DNA of 64,000 nucleotides from Acanthamoeba sp. SK_2022b (taxonomy: Eukaryota > Discosea > Longamoebia > Acanthamoebidae), in the NCBI GenBank assembly GCA_027943245.1, contig JANDJZ010000071.1, positions 88,690-152,689 of the forward strand, written 5' to 3'. The notes under the pieces are model-generated. The model was not told where the DNA came from and searched no databases. It worked only from the letters and a program-made list of their open reading frames with translations. Shown in pieces: positions 23,019 to 39,700 of this stretch. A program made the translations under genes and the position numbers. The stretch's first letter is position 1, and each line of letters begins with the position of its first letter.

Positions 23019-23804
23019 TTACTTGCACAGTGCGACCGACTTGACAAAGAGCACGCGGTTGGTGGGTGGGGTGGGGAGAAGGTCAGTTGCCACGTCCACT
23101 CTCTCCATGCCGAGCCTCTTAGCCAGCGCGATTGATCGCAGGTTGTCCGGATGCACAGGAGCGTAGACCCGCACAGTGCTGCGCCGCTCCTCTCCGTTGC
23201 ATTGGAGTCGCATGGGCCGCACGTCCTGGTCGATCACCAGCTCCAGCGCCTCCGTGGCGTAGCCCTTGCCCCAATGACGATGGTCCAGCGCGTAGGCAAC
23301 CTGCACCAGCTTCTCCTCGTTCCGCCCTTCCACCACTCCTACACCCACGAACCCAATCACGGTCTCCTTGTCCTCTCCGTCCTCATCATCCTTTCCCGGG
23401 CAGTCGGCGGCCGAGTCCTGCGTCTCTGTCCTTCTCCGCTTGGTCTGGTTTGTCGCCACTTCCTCTTCGTTTTCGTCTTGGTTTTCGTTCTCCTTTTCCT
23501 TGCCGTCAGGGCTTCTTGAGCAAATCCCAGGGATGGTGATGACGCGCCAGGAGAGCTTGGTGTCGTCTCCCTGCTGCCATTGACGCCACCGTTCCACCAG
23601 GCGCGGCAGGCGCTGCTGCCAGTGCTCGCTGGGCAGCGGTTGACCCCGTTCCCACAGGGAGTACACCTCCTGCTCGCTCATTAGCCGACCTATAGCGGTG
23701 GCGTCGTCCATACTGACAGGACGCAGCGCCAGTCGCCCGGACAGTAGGACGGGCACACCTCGGGTGGGTTGCGCTGGTGTCGGATCCTTGGCAGGGGTAG
23801 TCAT
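23019..23804 (-). CDS. GNAT-family N-acetyltransferase (RimJ/RimL-like), single exon
   Basis: 261 aa from the ATG at 23804; the frame is open upstream but has no earlier ATG. The fold is read from LSGRLALRPVSMDDATAIG (first strand and helix), VIGFVGVGVV (strand 4), and motif A VAYALDHRHWGKGYATEAL with the pyrophosphate-binding signature. Then come a strand with VYAPVHPDNLRSIALAKRLGM and a C-terminal strand. This resembles ribosomal-protein or small-molecule acetyltransferases that use acetyl-CoA. A Glu/Asp/Lys-rich insertion of about 55 residues with a basic KRRR patch splits the domain between strands, which is unusual. No intron is evident, in contrast to most neighbours. Confidence 0.85.
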   Translation of the reverse strand: MTTPAKDPTPAQPTRGVPVLLSGRLALRPVSMDDATAIGRLMSEQEVYSLWERGQPLPSEHWQQRLPRLVERWRQWQQGDDTKLSWRVITIPGICSRSPDGKEKENENQDENEEEVATNQTKRRRTETQDSAADCPGKDDEDGEDKETVIGFVGVGVVEGRNEEKLVQVAYALDHRHWGKGYATEALELVIDQDVRPMRLQCNGEERRSTVRVYAPVHPDNLRSIALAKRLGMERVDVATDLLPTPPTNRVLFVKSVALCK

Positions 23805-23956
23805 GAGTGGGCGTGTTATGTGGAGCGAACGACAAGACAAGCAACAACTGCAAAAAAACTGTTTTTAACGGACACGCGGTATTCGACCGAATGCCTTGGG
23901 GCGCGGAGTTATCACTGATAAATAAATGTACGAAATCTCATAGGTGTTCCGTGTTA

Positions 23957-25067
23957 CTAGGGGGTGACGTCAGCTCTGGTGTAAATTGGCGCCAGTGGCC
24001 CGTTGGCCCAGGCGCAGTTAGGGTCTTTGGCTTCCTGCCAGTAGCGGACGAGGCCGGCGGCGGAGGCGGAAACAAGAGTGCCAATGACGCTTTCGTCGTA
24101 GTCTGTGTCGAGCAGACGCACGTAGCACGAGGCCTTGCTCTCCACCTTGCGCAGCATGCCAAGGTTTCTCGTGAAGATGGGCTCGTCGTCCAGGCCGCAG
24201 TGAAGCTTGTGGAGGACCGGCTGCACCATCTTCGAACGCTCGCCCTTGCGACACGTTGTAGCCTTGTACGGGGTGATGCCATCCCTGTCGGCAGCTGCCA
24301 GCTCGTCCTGGCGGACCTGCGCCCTGCCGGCGATGATGGGCTGGGCCATCGAAGCCGCGTGCAGGTGCTTGGCCAGCAGGCACGACTGCTGGAGGACGTC
24401 GGAGGTGAGCAGGCGCACGAGGTGATAGCGCTCCTCGAGATTGCCCAGCTCCATGGGCATGAATGCGCCCGGGATGTAGATGTCGTACAGCAGGGCGTCG
24501 CGGTCTACGGTGTCGGCGTTGCGGTAGACCGTGTAGAAGGAGAGGAACACGTCCGGTTGGGCCTCGTTGACGAACTTGGAGCGGCTGACGAAGTCGCCCG
24601 AGGCGATAACGGCCTTGTAGTACGCGTACAACAGAGCCTTGAGCGCTTCCTGCCGGTCCTCCAACTGGAGAGCGGCGAGGGCCTCCCTCCACCAGTCGAT
24701 GAGCAGGGTGCTGGGCGAGGGCATGGCTAGCGACTCGCTCAGGATTCGCCGGAACATATCGTTCCTGTCGACGAATTGGTTAGTGCGACATCGCTTCGGG
24801 GTGGATATCGCCAGCGTACAGGGAGCTGGTGTCGTGCGGCATGTCGATGATGTCTTCGCGCTGTCGGGTCAAAATAACACGAGCCCCTAGGGCCTCGAGC
24901 ACCCCCCTCAGCCGCCAGGCAATGTCGTAGTTGAGGTCGCACGGGTGCGGTCGATCGAGCGGTATGCCCCGCTTGATCTCGTAGTTACGCCACATGCCGC
25001 CTCGCAGCGGTGGGTCGATGGCGACCGTCATCCCCGCGAGCGGTTTGTCAACTGTGGCCGCGGCCAT
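23957..25067 (-). CDS. N-acetylmuramoyl-L-alanine-amidase-like (amidase_3) protein or domain
   Basis: Two exons: 24820-25067 (from ATG 25067) and 23957-24764, in phase. The N-terminus reads GMTVAIDPPLRGG, then a long helix region (NYDIAWRLRGVLEALGARV) and ILTRQRED, matching the layout of amidase_3 (DPGHGG...LGxxVxLTR). The zinc-binding GHGG His is replaced here (PLRGG), so the classical activity is doubtful. The C-terminal 250 residues include ASCYVRLLDTDYDESVIG and no recognised domain. The first exon overlaps the last CLU exon on the same strand by 40 bp. With an intron from 25143 to 25052 the two would be one protein; this joint is in phase (see the finding). Confidence 0.6.
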
Positions 25068-27336
25068 AACACCGGTGCGTCGATATCAGTGGGAACCAGT
25101 TTCCAGACCAAATGAAAAGGCATCAACCTAGCGGGGATCGGACCATCCATGGCCGGCTCGGAGTGGTCCACGCGGTATCGGGTCGGGCAGTACAAGTGGT
25201 CCTGCCGACGCGGGTCAGGCTGTTTTTCGGATTCAGCGAGCTTGAGCGTGAACTCGGGATAGGCGTTGGTCTCGGAGGAGTAGAGGTCGAGAAAGCGCTC
25301 GGAGAAGTGCAGGTTGGGATTGATGTCGGTCAGCAGCAACCGCAGCCGTCGCTTCACGGCTCGCCTGGTGAGCTGCCCGTCGAAGGACCTGAAGCGCAGG
25401 TAGCGTCCAAGCTCCGTGTGCGGCGCGGTGTGCGGCCAGCGCTCCTTTGGAAGCTGCCACTCGTCTGCGTGCTTCAGCTTGACCTTCCACTCGATGTGAA
25501 CCTCGTTGATCGCCTCCCAACCGACAGTGTCATGGTGATCGAGCTGGAATGTGGCGCTGGATATGTGCGCCAGTCGCTGGAGCACAGAGAGGCAGTCCAC
25601 CGCGGACTGACTGCATACTAGACACAATGTGTTGTAGAGCTCGTGGCTGGTAGGGCCTTCCCGCATGTACTCTGACAGGCCCGATTGGTGGTTGGTGTAG
25701 AGCCAAGCTCCGAATTTGTGCCACAGCAGCGGCACCAGGTCATCGGGGCCGCGGTCGATCCACCAGGTATCGCTCTTGAGCAACCCCGTAAGTTCGCGCG
25801 CGACCTCTTGTGGCAGAACGTGGTAGTCGACGTCCTTGGCGGCCTTCTTGTTGAAGAGGCGTCTGGTCAGCACCTTGATCCCACGCGCAACCATCTCGTA
25901 CAGGCAGAGCCTCACCGCATCCACATTGGCCGCTCTATGGAAGTGGTAGAGCACCAGCAACAGATATCTGCGGCGAGCCGGTCCCTCATGGGTGCGGGTC
26001 ACGGTCAGGCTATCTGAATCAGTTGAGAGTCTGCGTGCGGTAACATACCTGAGGTTGATGCCTTCGTTGTGCATGGCTTGCTTCAGCTCTGGCAGAGAGC
26101 CCAGGCCAGTGCGTTCCCGGGCGAATCGCGGCACCACATGCGATCGGAGGAACGTGAGGGCGACTCTGCTGGCCTGCTCTCGCTTCGAGGACGTCCATCC
26201 GGGGATGAAGGTGTCGCTGTAGAGCCTGTCCCCCTCGTAGCGAGTCAAAAATTCGAATCGGAACAGTCGGCTCAGGCAGCTGCCAAACCGTGCGCAGTTA
26301 CATCAGCGCGCGCTCTCTCTCTCTCTCTCTCAAACACAAGCTGTCAGGTCAGGTCTACAAACTTGTGGCGTTCTTCGGACGGGAATATGCGGGTGGGGTC
26401 CACGATGAAGTAGTGGTCCTTGATCTTGTGGATCTCCAAGTCGAAAGGCAGCCCCGACAGATGACTGCCATTGACGTCAACCCCCCCCCCAATGTAAGAA
26501 AACGAGGGCTCAGCCGTAGTGAGGGAGGGCACCTACATGGGTGAGTCTGGTTCGAGCTTGAGTGCCTCGGACAGCTTTCGCAAGAACTGGTCCACCTCTG
26601 GGTCTTGTGTCCACTGGTCCTTGTAGTGGCCATCGTGCACGACCTGGCTCACCTCCTCATCGTCGAGGGGCAGGTAGAAGCTGGTCGACACTCTATGCCC
26701 CATGAAGTCCATGGTTGCAAAGAGCGGGAAGTGGAACTTGCCATCACCGATTTCCTGGACCAGGCGCTCGAGGGCTCGCATGGTCTTGAGTTCAAGCGAG
26801 GCGGTCTTGATAGCTTCCTCAAAGTCGCTGAAGAGCTCCGAGGCTACGGGGAGCTTGCTGAACAGGCCACCCGAGAGGGCCTTGTCGCCACCGGCGCAGC
26901 CTTGCGTGTCGAGTCGCGGGCAGCGCGCGCAGCATCACGTCGCGGCTCAACTTGGGCCCAACGCGAGTGGCCTCGAAGCCGAAGCGCTGCCGCAGCAAGG
27001 GCATGGCAGCCGGGGCGTGGTTGACAATGGCTATGTAGAGCTCCACCCATCTTCGGTGCTTCTGGTCATTCGACCCCTTCACAGCCGCTGCTGTCCCCGC
27101 ATAAGGACGGCGGATCAACAACAACATGATGGGGCCCTACCTTGACGCTGCCTGTGGCTGGGGTAGGGCAGGAAATAGGGCTGCCCTGGCCTGTATGGGC
27201 CATCTCCAACCGCCAAAACCGGTGCCTCGCTGGGGTAGGGCTGGATACCCGCCGGTTCCCCCTCGTTCGGGTACAGGGATAAACTGTTCATCGCCTTGTA
27301 GATGTGTTCGTTCAGCCCGTTTATGTTTTTAAACAT
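25028..27336 (-). CDS. CLU-domain-like (clustered mitochondria/TIF31-type) protein
   Basis: Exon 1 is 27141-27336 (ATG 27336), and exon 2 starts at 27090 and continues AAVKGSNDQKHRRWVELYIAI. Later exons give PLFATMDFMGHRVSTSFYLPL, then HKIKDHYFIVDPTRIFP and LKQAMHNEGINLRYV. The last two fit the CLU central domain, where an HxxDGRYYLLDxxRxFP strand and an MHxxGINxRYLG motif are typical. A large exon follows to 25144 or, if unspliced, to the stop at 25028. CLU proteins bind mRNAs for mitochondrial proteins and control mitochondrial distribution. This protein is shorter than CLUH, so it may be a CLU-related member. Introns between 26250 and 27090 were not all fixed; the frame near 26900 is uncertain. 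Confidence 0.62.
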
Positions 27337-27710
27337 CTTCTTGATACGACATTATTTTTATCATTTTTATTAAACAGCTCTGATTGGTCGCTAGGTGGCC
27401 AGCTGCGAAATTCGGCCGACATTTAAAGTGTCGACAAAATTGTTCGACGGAAAGAAAAGTCCGTAAGCCAATTTCTTCCTTCGAACAAAGTAGTTCGGGG
27501 AGTTTTCCGTTACATTTCATATCATGATTCAGATGCCAGAATCGTTTTTCCCGACTGGTGGCCCACTCTCCCACGAGAGGTCTGTCATCACAGTGACGGG
27601 CCGCAGAAGTTTATGAGACTTTTTTTTTTCAGCTTTTCTCCCCTCACCCTCACACCAACTGAACTGCTCACCCTCAGCACCACCCGTTCAGCACCAGCAT
27701 ACTCAACAGC
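27337..27710. promoter_or_regulatory. Divergent promoter region (CLU-like / SH2 protein)
   Basis: 374 bp between opposite ATGs, AT-rich at the left (27340-27450), and with a T-run followed by a C/T-rich tract just before the start at 27711. Confidence 0.5.
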
Positions 27711-29405
27711 ATGTTGAGCACCCTTTCACAGAGGCCAATCGTGGAATTCTTCACGGGCATACACACTGGAGACAACTTCAGGGTGGGGGTGCGGTGCTGG
27801 GGGAGCATGCCAGACGACCTGCGGTTCGCCCTGGTCGACTCTCGTGGCACCGAGGTGGCGCACGAGGAGAAGGTCACGGGCAAGGTCACCCTCACCCGCA
27901 CCCGCGAGCAAGCGAAGCAGAAGAAGGTCTCGGTGCCGAGGAGGGAGGACGGCAGCGTCTTGTACTTTCCTCGCTTCATGCCGCTCGACTACTGGTCCGA
28001 CGAGCCTCTGCGGTTGGTGCTGTACACTGGAAAAGAGACGCAGCTCTACCAGTTGAAGCTCGGCAGGATCGCCAGGAAGACCCACAGTACCTCACAGGCC
28101 ACCACCGACGTGTTGATCGAGAAGCTGAAGGCGATCGCCAACCTCACCGATGAGGAGCGCGACGGGCTCAGCGTCGACTACTGGAAGCTTGTAACGGCAA
28201 GGAGCTTCCTGCTCTACAAGCTCCTCACCAACGACACCGCCCACAAGAGGAGCGTTAGAGCCGACGAAGATGAGGTGCTGGCGACCGAGCTGCGTAAGTC
28301 GCCCGAAAGATTCGGCGGCTGGCTGGACTACTTGATTAAAGTAGGAGATGTACGTCACTTAGCCCTGCCCCCTCTTTCGTTTGACCCCCAGTTCTCATCA
28401 CCATCGCGGTGGTGCAGAAAAAGGCGTGGGAGAGCGGCTACCTTCTATTGATAACTGACGACAAAGTGGCGGCCCAAAGACTGCTGCCCAACCCTGGCGA
28501 CTTCCTTCTCCGCCCGAGCTACAGCTTTGCGAACGAACGGGTCATCATGGTCAACGTAGGCGGCGACCTCAAGAAGCACCGCGTGCGAAACCACGGCCCC
28601 GTCCCTGTCCTCACCCTCGAGGACCGGTGCGAGCACATGCTCGTGTTTGCCGAGGGCCGGTATCAAAGGATTCCCCTGCACCAGGTGTCTTCAGACGTTG
28701 TTGTCATCTCCTCCTTCTACCGTTACCTAAGTGCGCTGCCCCCCTTCCTCCTCCCCCTCCTTGCAAAAGGTGGTCGCCACTCATATGTTGTCTTGCCGCG
28801 GCCTCCCACGCAGGCGACACCCCGCAAGGAGCCCAAGTATCCTCTCCTCCCGCTGCTCCTTCTCAGCTGCCTCTAATGGTCGAAGTCAAGCCGGATCAAC
28901 CTTCCCCGTCTTCCTGGTCAAGCCTTGAGCAGCTCACCGGCGAAGGAGATGTCGAACATCTCCATCAGTTGAATGGGCAGCAGGCTACGCGACCGTTCGA
29001 GCTCAGCGGTGAGCACTCGGGACCGACTCCGAAGAAGAGGAAGATCTACTACGAAGAAGAGGCAGATGTCGACGACGGGCATCAATGGACGTACCAAGGT
29101 CTCGACGGTGGCAGCACAACCGCTCTGCAGACCGAATCCCTCTTCGACGAGTTCCCGCAAGGTTTCCCCCTCCCGCAGTAGACTTACTGACCCTCCCAAT
29201 TGAGAACTCACACGCACACTCACACCACAATGTAGAGGGCCAAAGCGTGGATTACTTCGACAACCTATTCGGCGTAGAAATGGATGCCTTCGGCCTGCAA
29301 CAGCAACAGAATGAGTTCGATGGTAGCGACAGGCAATACTCCAACTCATCGCTTTTGGAGGACGAGGAACTGCGGTTCGATTTCCCAGTTCTTCAGTCCT
29401 CCTGA
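27711..29405 (+). CDS. SH2-domain protein with NLS and acidic Gln-rich tail (STAT-like candidate)
   Basis: Exons 27711-28349, 28418-28730, 28814-29161 and 29236-29405; 1470 nt, 489 aa, in phase. Residues 1-130 form a beta-rich domain (VEFFTGIHTGDNFRVGVRCW). A helical linker is followed by an SH2-like region: GYLLLITDDKVAAQRLL, then NPGDFLLRPSYSF with the phosphotyrosine-binding Arg in FLLRPS, and later LKKHRV. The C-terminus carries a basic PKKRKI motif beside an acidic stretch, then FGLQQQQNEF and an acidic, aromatic end. This is the order expected of a STAT-type factor: binding domain, linker, SH2, activation tail. No kinase domain is present. The DNA-binding role is inference; an SH2 adaptor is the main alternative. 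Confidence 0.72.
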
Positions 29406-29459
29406 CCGCATACAACGAGTCGCTACGGCAATCAAGGTAAATGTACGGCTCTCATTGTA

Positions 29460-29465
29460 AATAAA
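29460..29465 (+). terminator. AATAAA polyadenylation signal
   Basis: Hexamer 55 bp after the SH2-protein stop codon. Confidence 0.55.
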
Positions 29466-29546
29466 ACAAGCGAAGCGAGGACATCGCATGTTGTCAGGAA
29501 TGGAATCTTTACAAGCTCGAGCGCGCCAACTGCACTTACCCACCAA

Positions 29547-36384
<6,838 letters not shown>

Positions 36385-36734
36385 CGGTGGGGCTTGGAGG
36401 GTGGAGCGAGGCGGCTCGATGTGCTTCGTGCGTTTGGTAAGTTTAGTGTAAACAACGACCACAGAAGAAACTCGGCCGAGTGGTTCACTGAGACCCTAGC
36501 ACCGCTACCGTTGGTCGGTCAATGCCCGCAGGAGCAACAGCACAACGAAAAAAGGCCCAGCGGAGCAAGGTCCGTCCAATCGGCACACAGTGCGTTGCTC
36601 AGCGATACCAGAGATGACTGATGAACCGTTGGCAAGGCGCCACCAGCTTCCTTCAGCAACTGCGATTCTCCTTGGTGCGCAACCAAGGAGGGCACGCCCC
36701 AAAACAAGGCCCAGGCCAAACAAACATCCGTTCA
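36385..36734. other. Intergenic between two minus-strand genes
   Basis: 350 bp holding the 3' flank of the SMCHD1-like gene and the promoter of the receptor. No coding exon seen. Confidence 0.55.
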
Positions 36735-39700
36735 CTACCGTTCGCCTAGGTTCCGCAGCTCCGCATTGGTGTGCTGGAGCTGCTGCTGGAGTGCCTCGGC
36801 CTTCAGCTTCTGTTCGCAGTCCTGCTGCTGGTGCAGGCGGAGCTGGTTGTCGAGCTCCTGTAGCTGCGCCTCCTCCTGCTGCAGTCGCTGTGTTGCCTCC
36901 ACCGTTTCCTTTTCCAGTTGCTGGAAACGGTGGCGAAGACCGACGGAAGGCAGCATTAATCACCTGTGAGATGGCCACAAAAGGAGTTCAAAAGGCCCAC
37001 AAAAGGAGCAGCGGAACCAACTTACCTGCAAGGCCACCAGATCCTGTCCCTCGCGCACGGACATCAGATGCTGCTTCGATTGTTTCTCCCTGGGGCACGC
37101 AAGATAAGCGAGGCATCAGGTGGGGGGGGGATCAGATCTGCCCGAAGTCGGGTACGCATACCTGTCGTCCAGCCCGTCGAGGAATGCGTGTGGTGTACGA
37201 CGTCCGTGCTTCTCGAACAGATGTGGTCGGTAGGCCATGGTCTTGATCGTGCCACCTGCAATCCCACAATTTAGACCCAAATCGTGTATCATAGGTGATG
37301 GGAGAGCAGGGGGGGGGCAGAGAGGCGGACCTGTATCCCGTCGGACGTCCAGAGACATGCAAGCACTGCTGTCCTTGGTGAGGTGAATGTACTGATACAT
37401 GTCCTCCTCCGTGGCGAATACGAGCATGTTGTGCGCCAGCACTTTGTAAAGGAGAGGGCGCCAGCGCCTTGCATTCTAAGAACCAGGAGCAAGTGAGCGA
37501 TGCGATTCTTCGGCAACTACCACAAATGCGCACCTGGGGAATGTAGAGGCAGTTGATGAGAAAGGAGGCGTTCGAGAGGCATTGGTTGACCTGCCGCAAC
37601 CAGTCGCTGGACTGACCGGTCACGGTGGGGAAGATATGCCCACTGTGGGACGGTTGGAACCCACCTGTCGTGTGACACACACACACACACGTGCGTCGTT
37701 ACTTGGGTGTGCCGCCGAAAGAGCTCGTTCGATAAAAAGAAGGAAGGAGGACACAGGGGGATCAGTACTGTGGGGCTGGTACTGAAACTTGATGAAGGCG
37801 GGGTCGTCGCTAGGTTCGTCAGAAGAGAGCGGCGCAGTGAGGGCAGCGTTGATGTTGCCCAGCTTCTGTTCAAAGTCGGCGATGTTAAGGAGATCGAGGT
37901 AGATCTTGGACCGCTGCTGCCACTCGGAAAGACGCTTGAGGGTGTCCTGGCTGTCGATGAGGATCATGCACATCTTGTCGAAGCCCCAGTGGTAGGCCAG
38001 CATGTTGGCCAGGCGCACGTTGTGCACCTTGACCTTGTCGCGCACCATGCCGCGTATGTGGCTTCGCAGTTCGGCCGGTAGCGTGCTCTCAAACTCCTTG
38101 AATCGCACTATGCGGTGATCGAGCGGGCTGGTTGCACCGAACCGCAACTCGCCCTGCGGCGAGTTGATGGCGGCCAGCGCGGTGGTGGCATTGCGCTGCC
38201 TGACTTGGAGCTCCTGGGACATCCTACGCACGACCTCGGTCTTGGTGGCTATGCTCTGTTCCAGACCAAGCTTGTTGTGGTTGAGCTGCTGCACTAGACG
38301 AGAGGTGTGAAGGCGCGTCTCGCGGAGGGCAATCAGGTCTCGCTTGAGGCTCTCGCATTGGGCCAGCAGCTTCCTGTTCATCTCCTTCATCCTCATCGCT
38401 AACGGCCACGTTAGTAGGCATTGCCACAACCCCCCCCCCCACACACGAGGCAAGCGGCAGATTGTGTGTACCTTCGATAGCCGTGAAGGTGGACGTGAGG
38501 GGCTCGACGGAGCTCACCGGGGGCTGCGCCCCGGATCCTAGGCAGAGACCGAAGTTCAGGCGGTACGTGCCGGGCTGGAGTGCGATGGTCTCGTCAAATC
38601 GTGCCCTGCCCTCCGCCGTGAATCGGACGGGGCGGAAGGAGTGCCGGCCGGAGGCGGCATCGGTGAGGACGGGCTGGACCACCCACTCTCGGAGCTGCTG
38701 CTCGTTCGTGAGAACGTTGTCGAACTCGTCCACTAATCGCATCACAAGGACCTAGGTGGCAGAAAAGCAAGGGTTGCGATGAGTTGTTGAGAACAAACGC
38801 AATTGCAGCACCTCTCTCCACACATCTGCAACACATAAAGCGAGGGGCTGGGCGCCCCAGTCTTCCTACCAGCGAGATGGGCTTGTCCTCCAGGTAGATT
38901 TTCTCCGTGATCGGGGTGCCGTCTATGATCAGCCTGCGCGGTTGGGCTATCATGGATGTCAGATCCCCATGATTCCTCCGAAGAGAGGCGAAAGAAAGAG
39001 AGAGCAAGTGTGACGGTTACCTGGAACCACCTGGATGCGTTTCTCCAAGCGGCATGTGCGATTATCGGGACCAACATAACACACGCGCAGCGGGAACGAG
39101 CCGCCGCTGTTGGTAGGCGTGTTCACGTGCGAACAGTCGGCCTCTAGCTTGTCATGAGGCTGCGTTTGTGCAGGGGCCTGAGTGAGTAATGGGCGTTGAG
39201 CTGACGTGGAGTCGTCAGCTTATCGTACCTCAAATTGAACGGTGTGGCCCAGTACTTCCAAGGTGACCGACACCATGCGCTCTCTGTCGAACGGCTGACC
39301 CGCCTGGTCGATAAGCTCGATCTGTTGCGAGCGATTGCTCAGTGCTCCTTGTACGGCGGGAAACCTAAAAGATGGGACGTATCGGTTTGGAGGGGAGGGC
39401 GTACGCGGACTACACCGAGGGATTGGCCGGCAGGCAGAGTCTTCCCGTCAGGTTCGTTCCCCTCAGAGGTGGTGTAGTAGCGGAAATCGGCCGGCACAAT
39501 AGGCGCGGTGAGAGTCACGGGCACGTCCCTGGCCAAGCAATTTCCATCTGCGACGGCAAACGAACGCGGGTCAGATGGAGAGGACGTGCAACAAACCGCC
39601 TGCAGGAGAAGTGAGACTCAGCGGCAGACGTCTCCCAAACCTTCATCTTCAAAGCGGAAGCTGAGGGACGCAGTGGAAGAGACGTAGTCCGATGAAGGAT

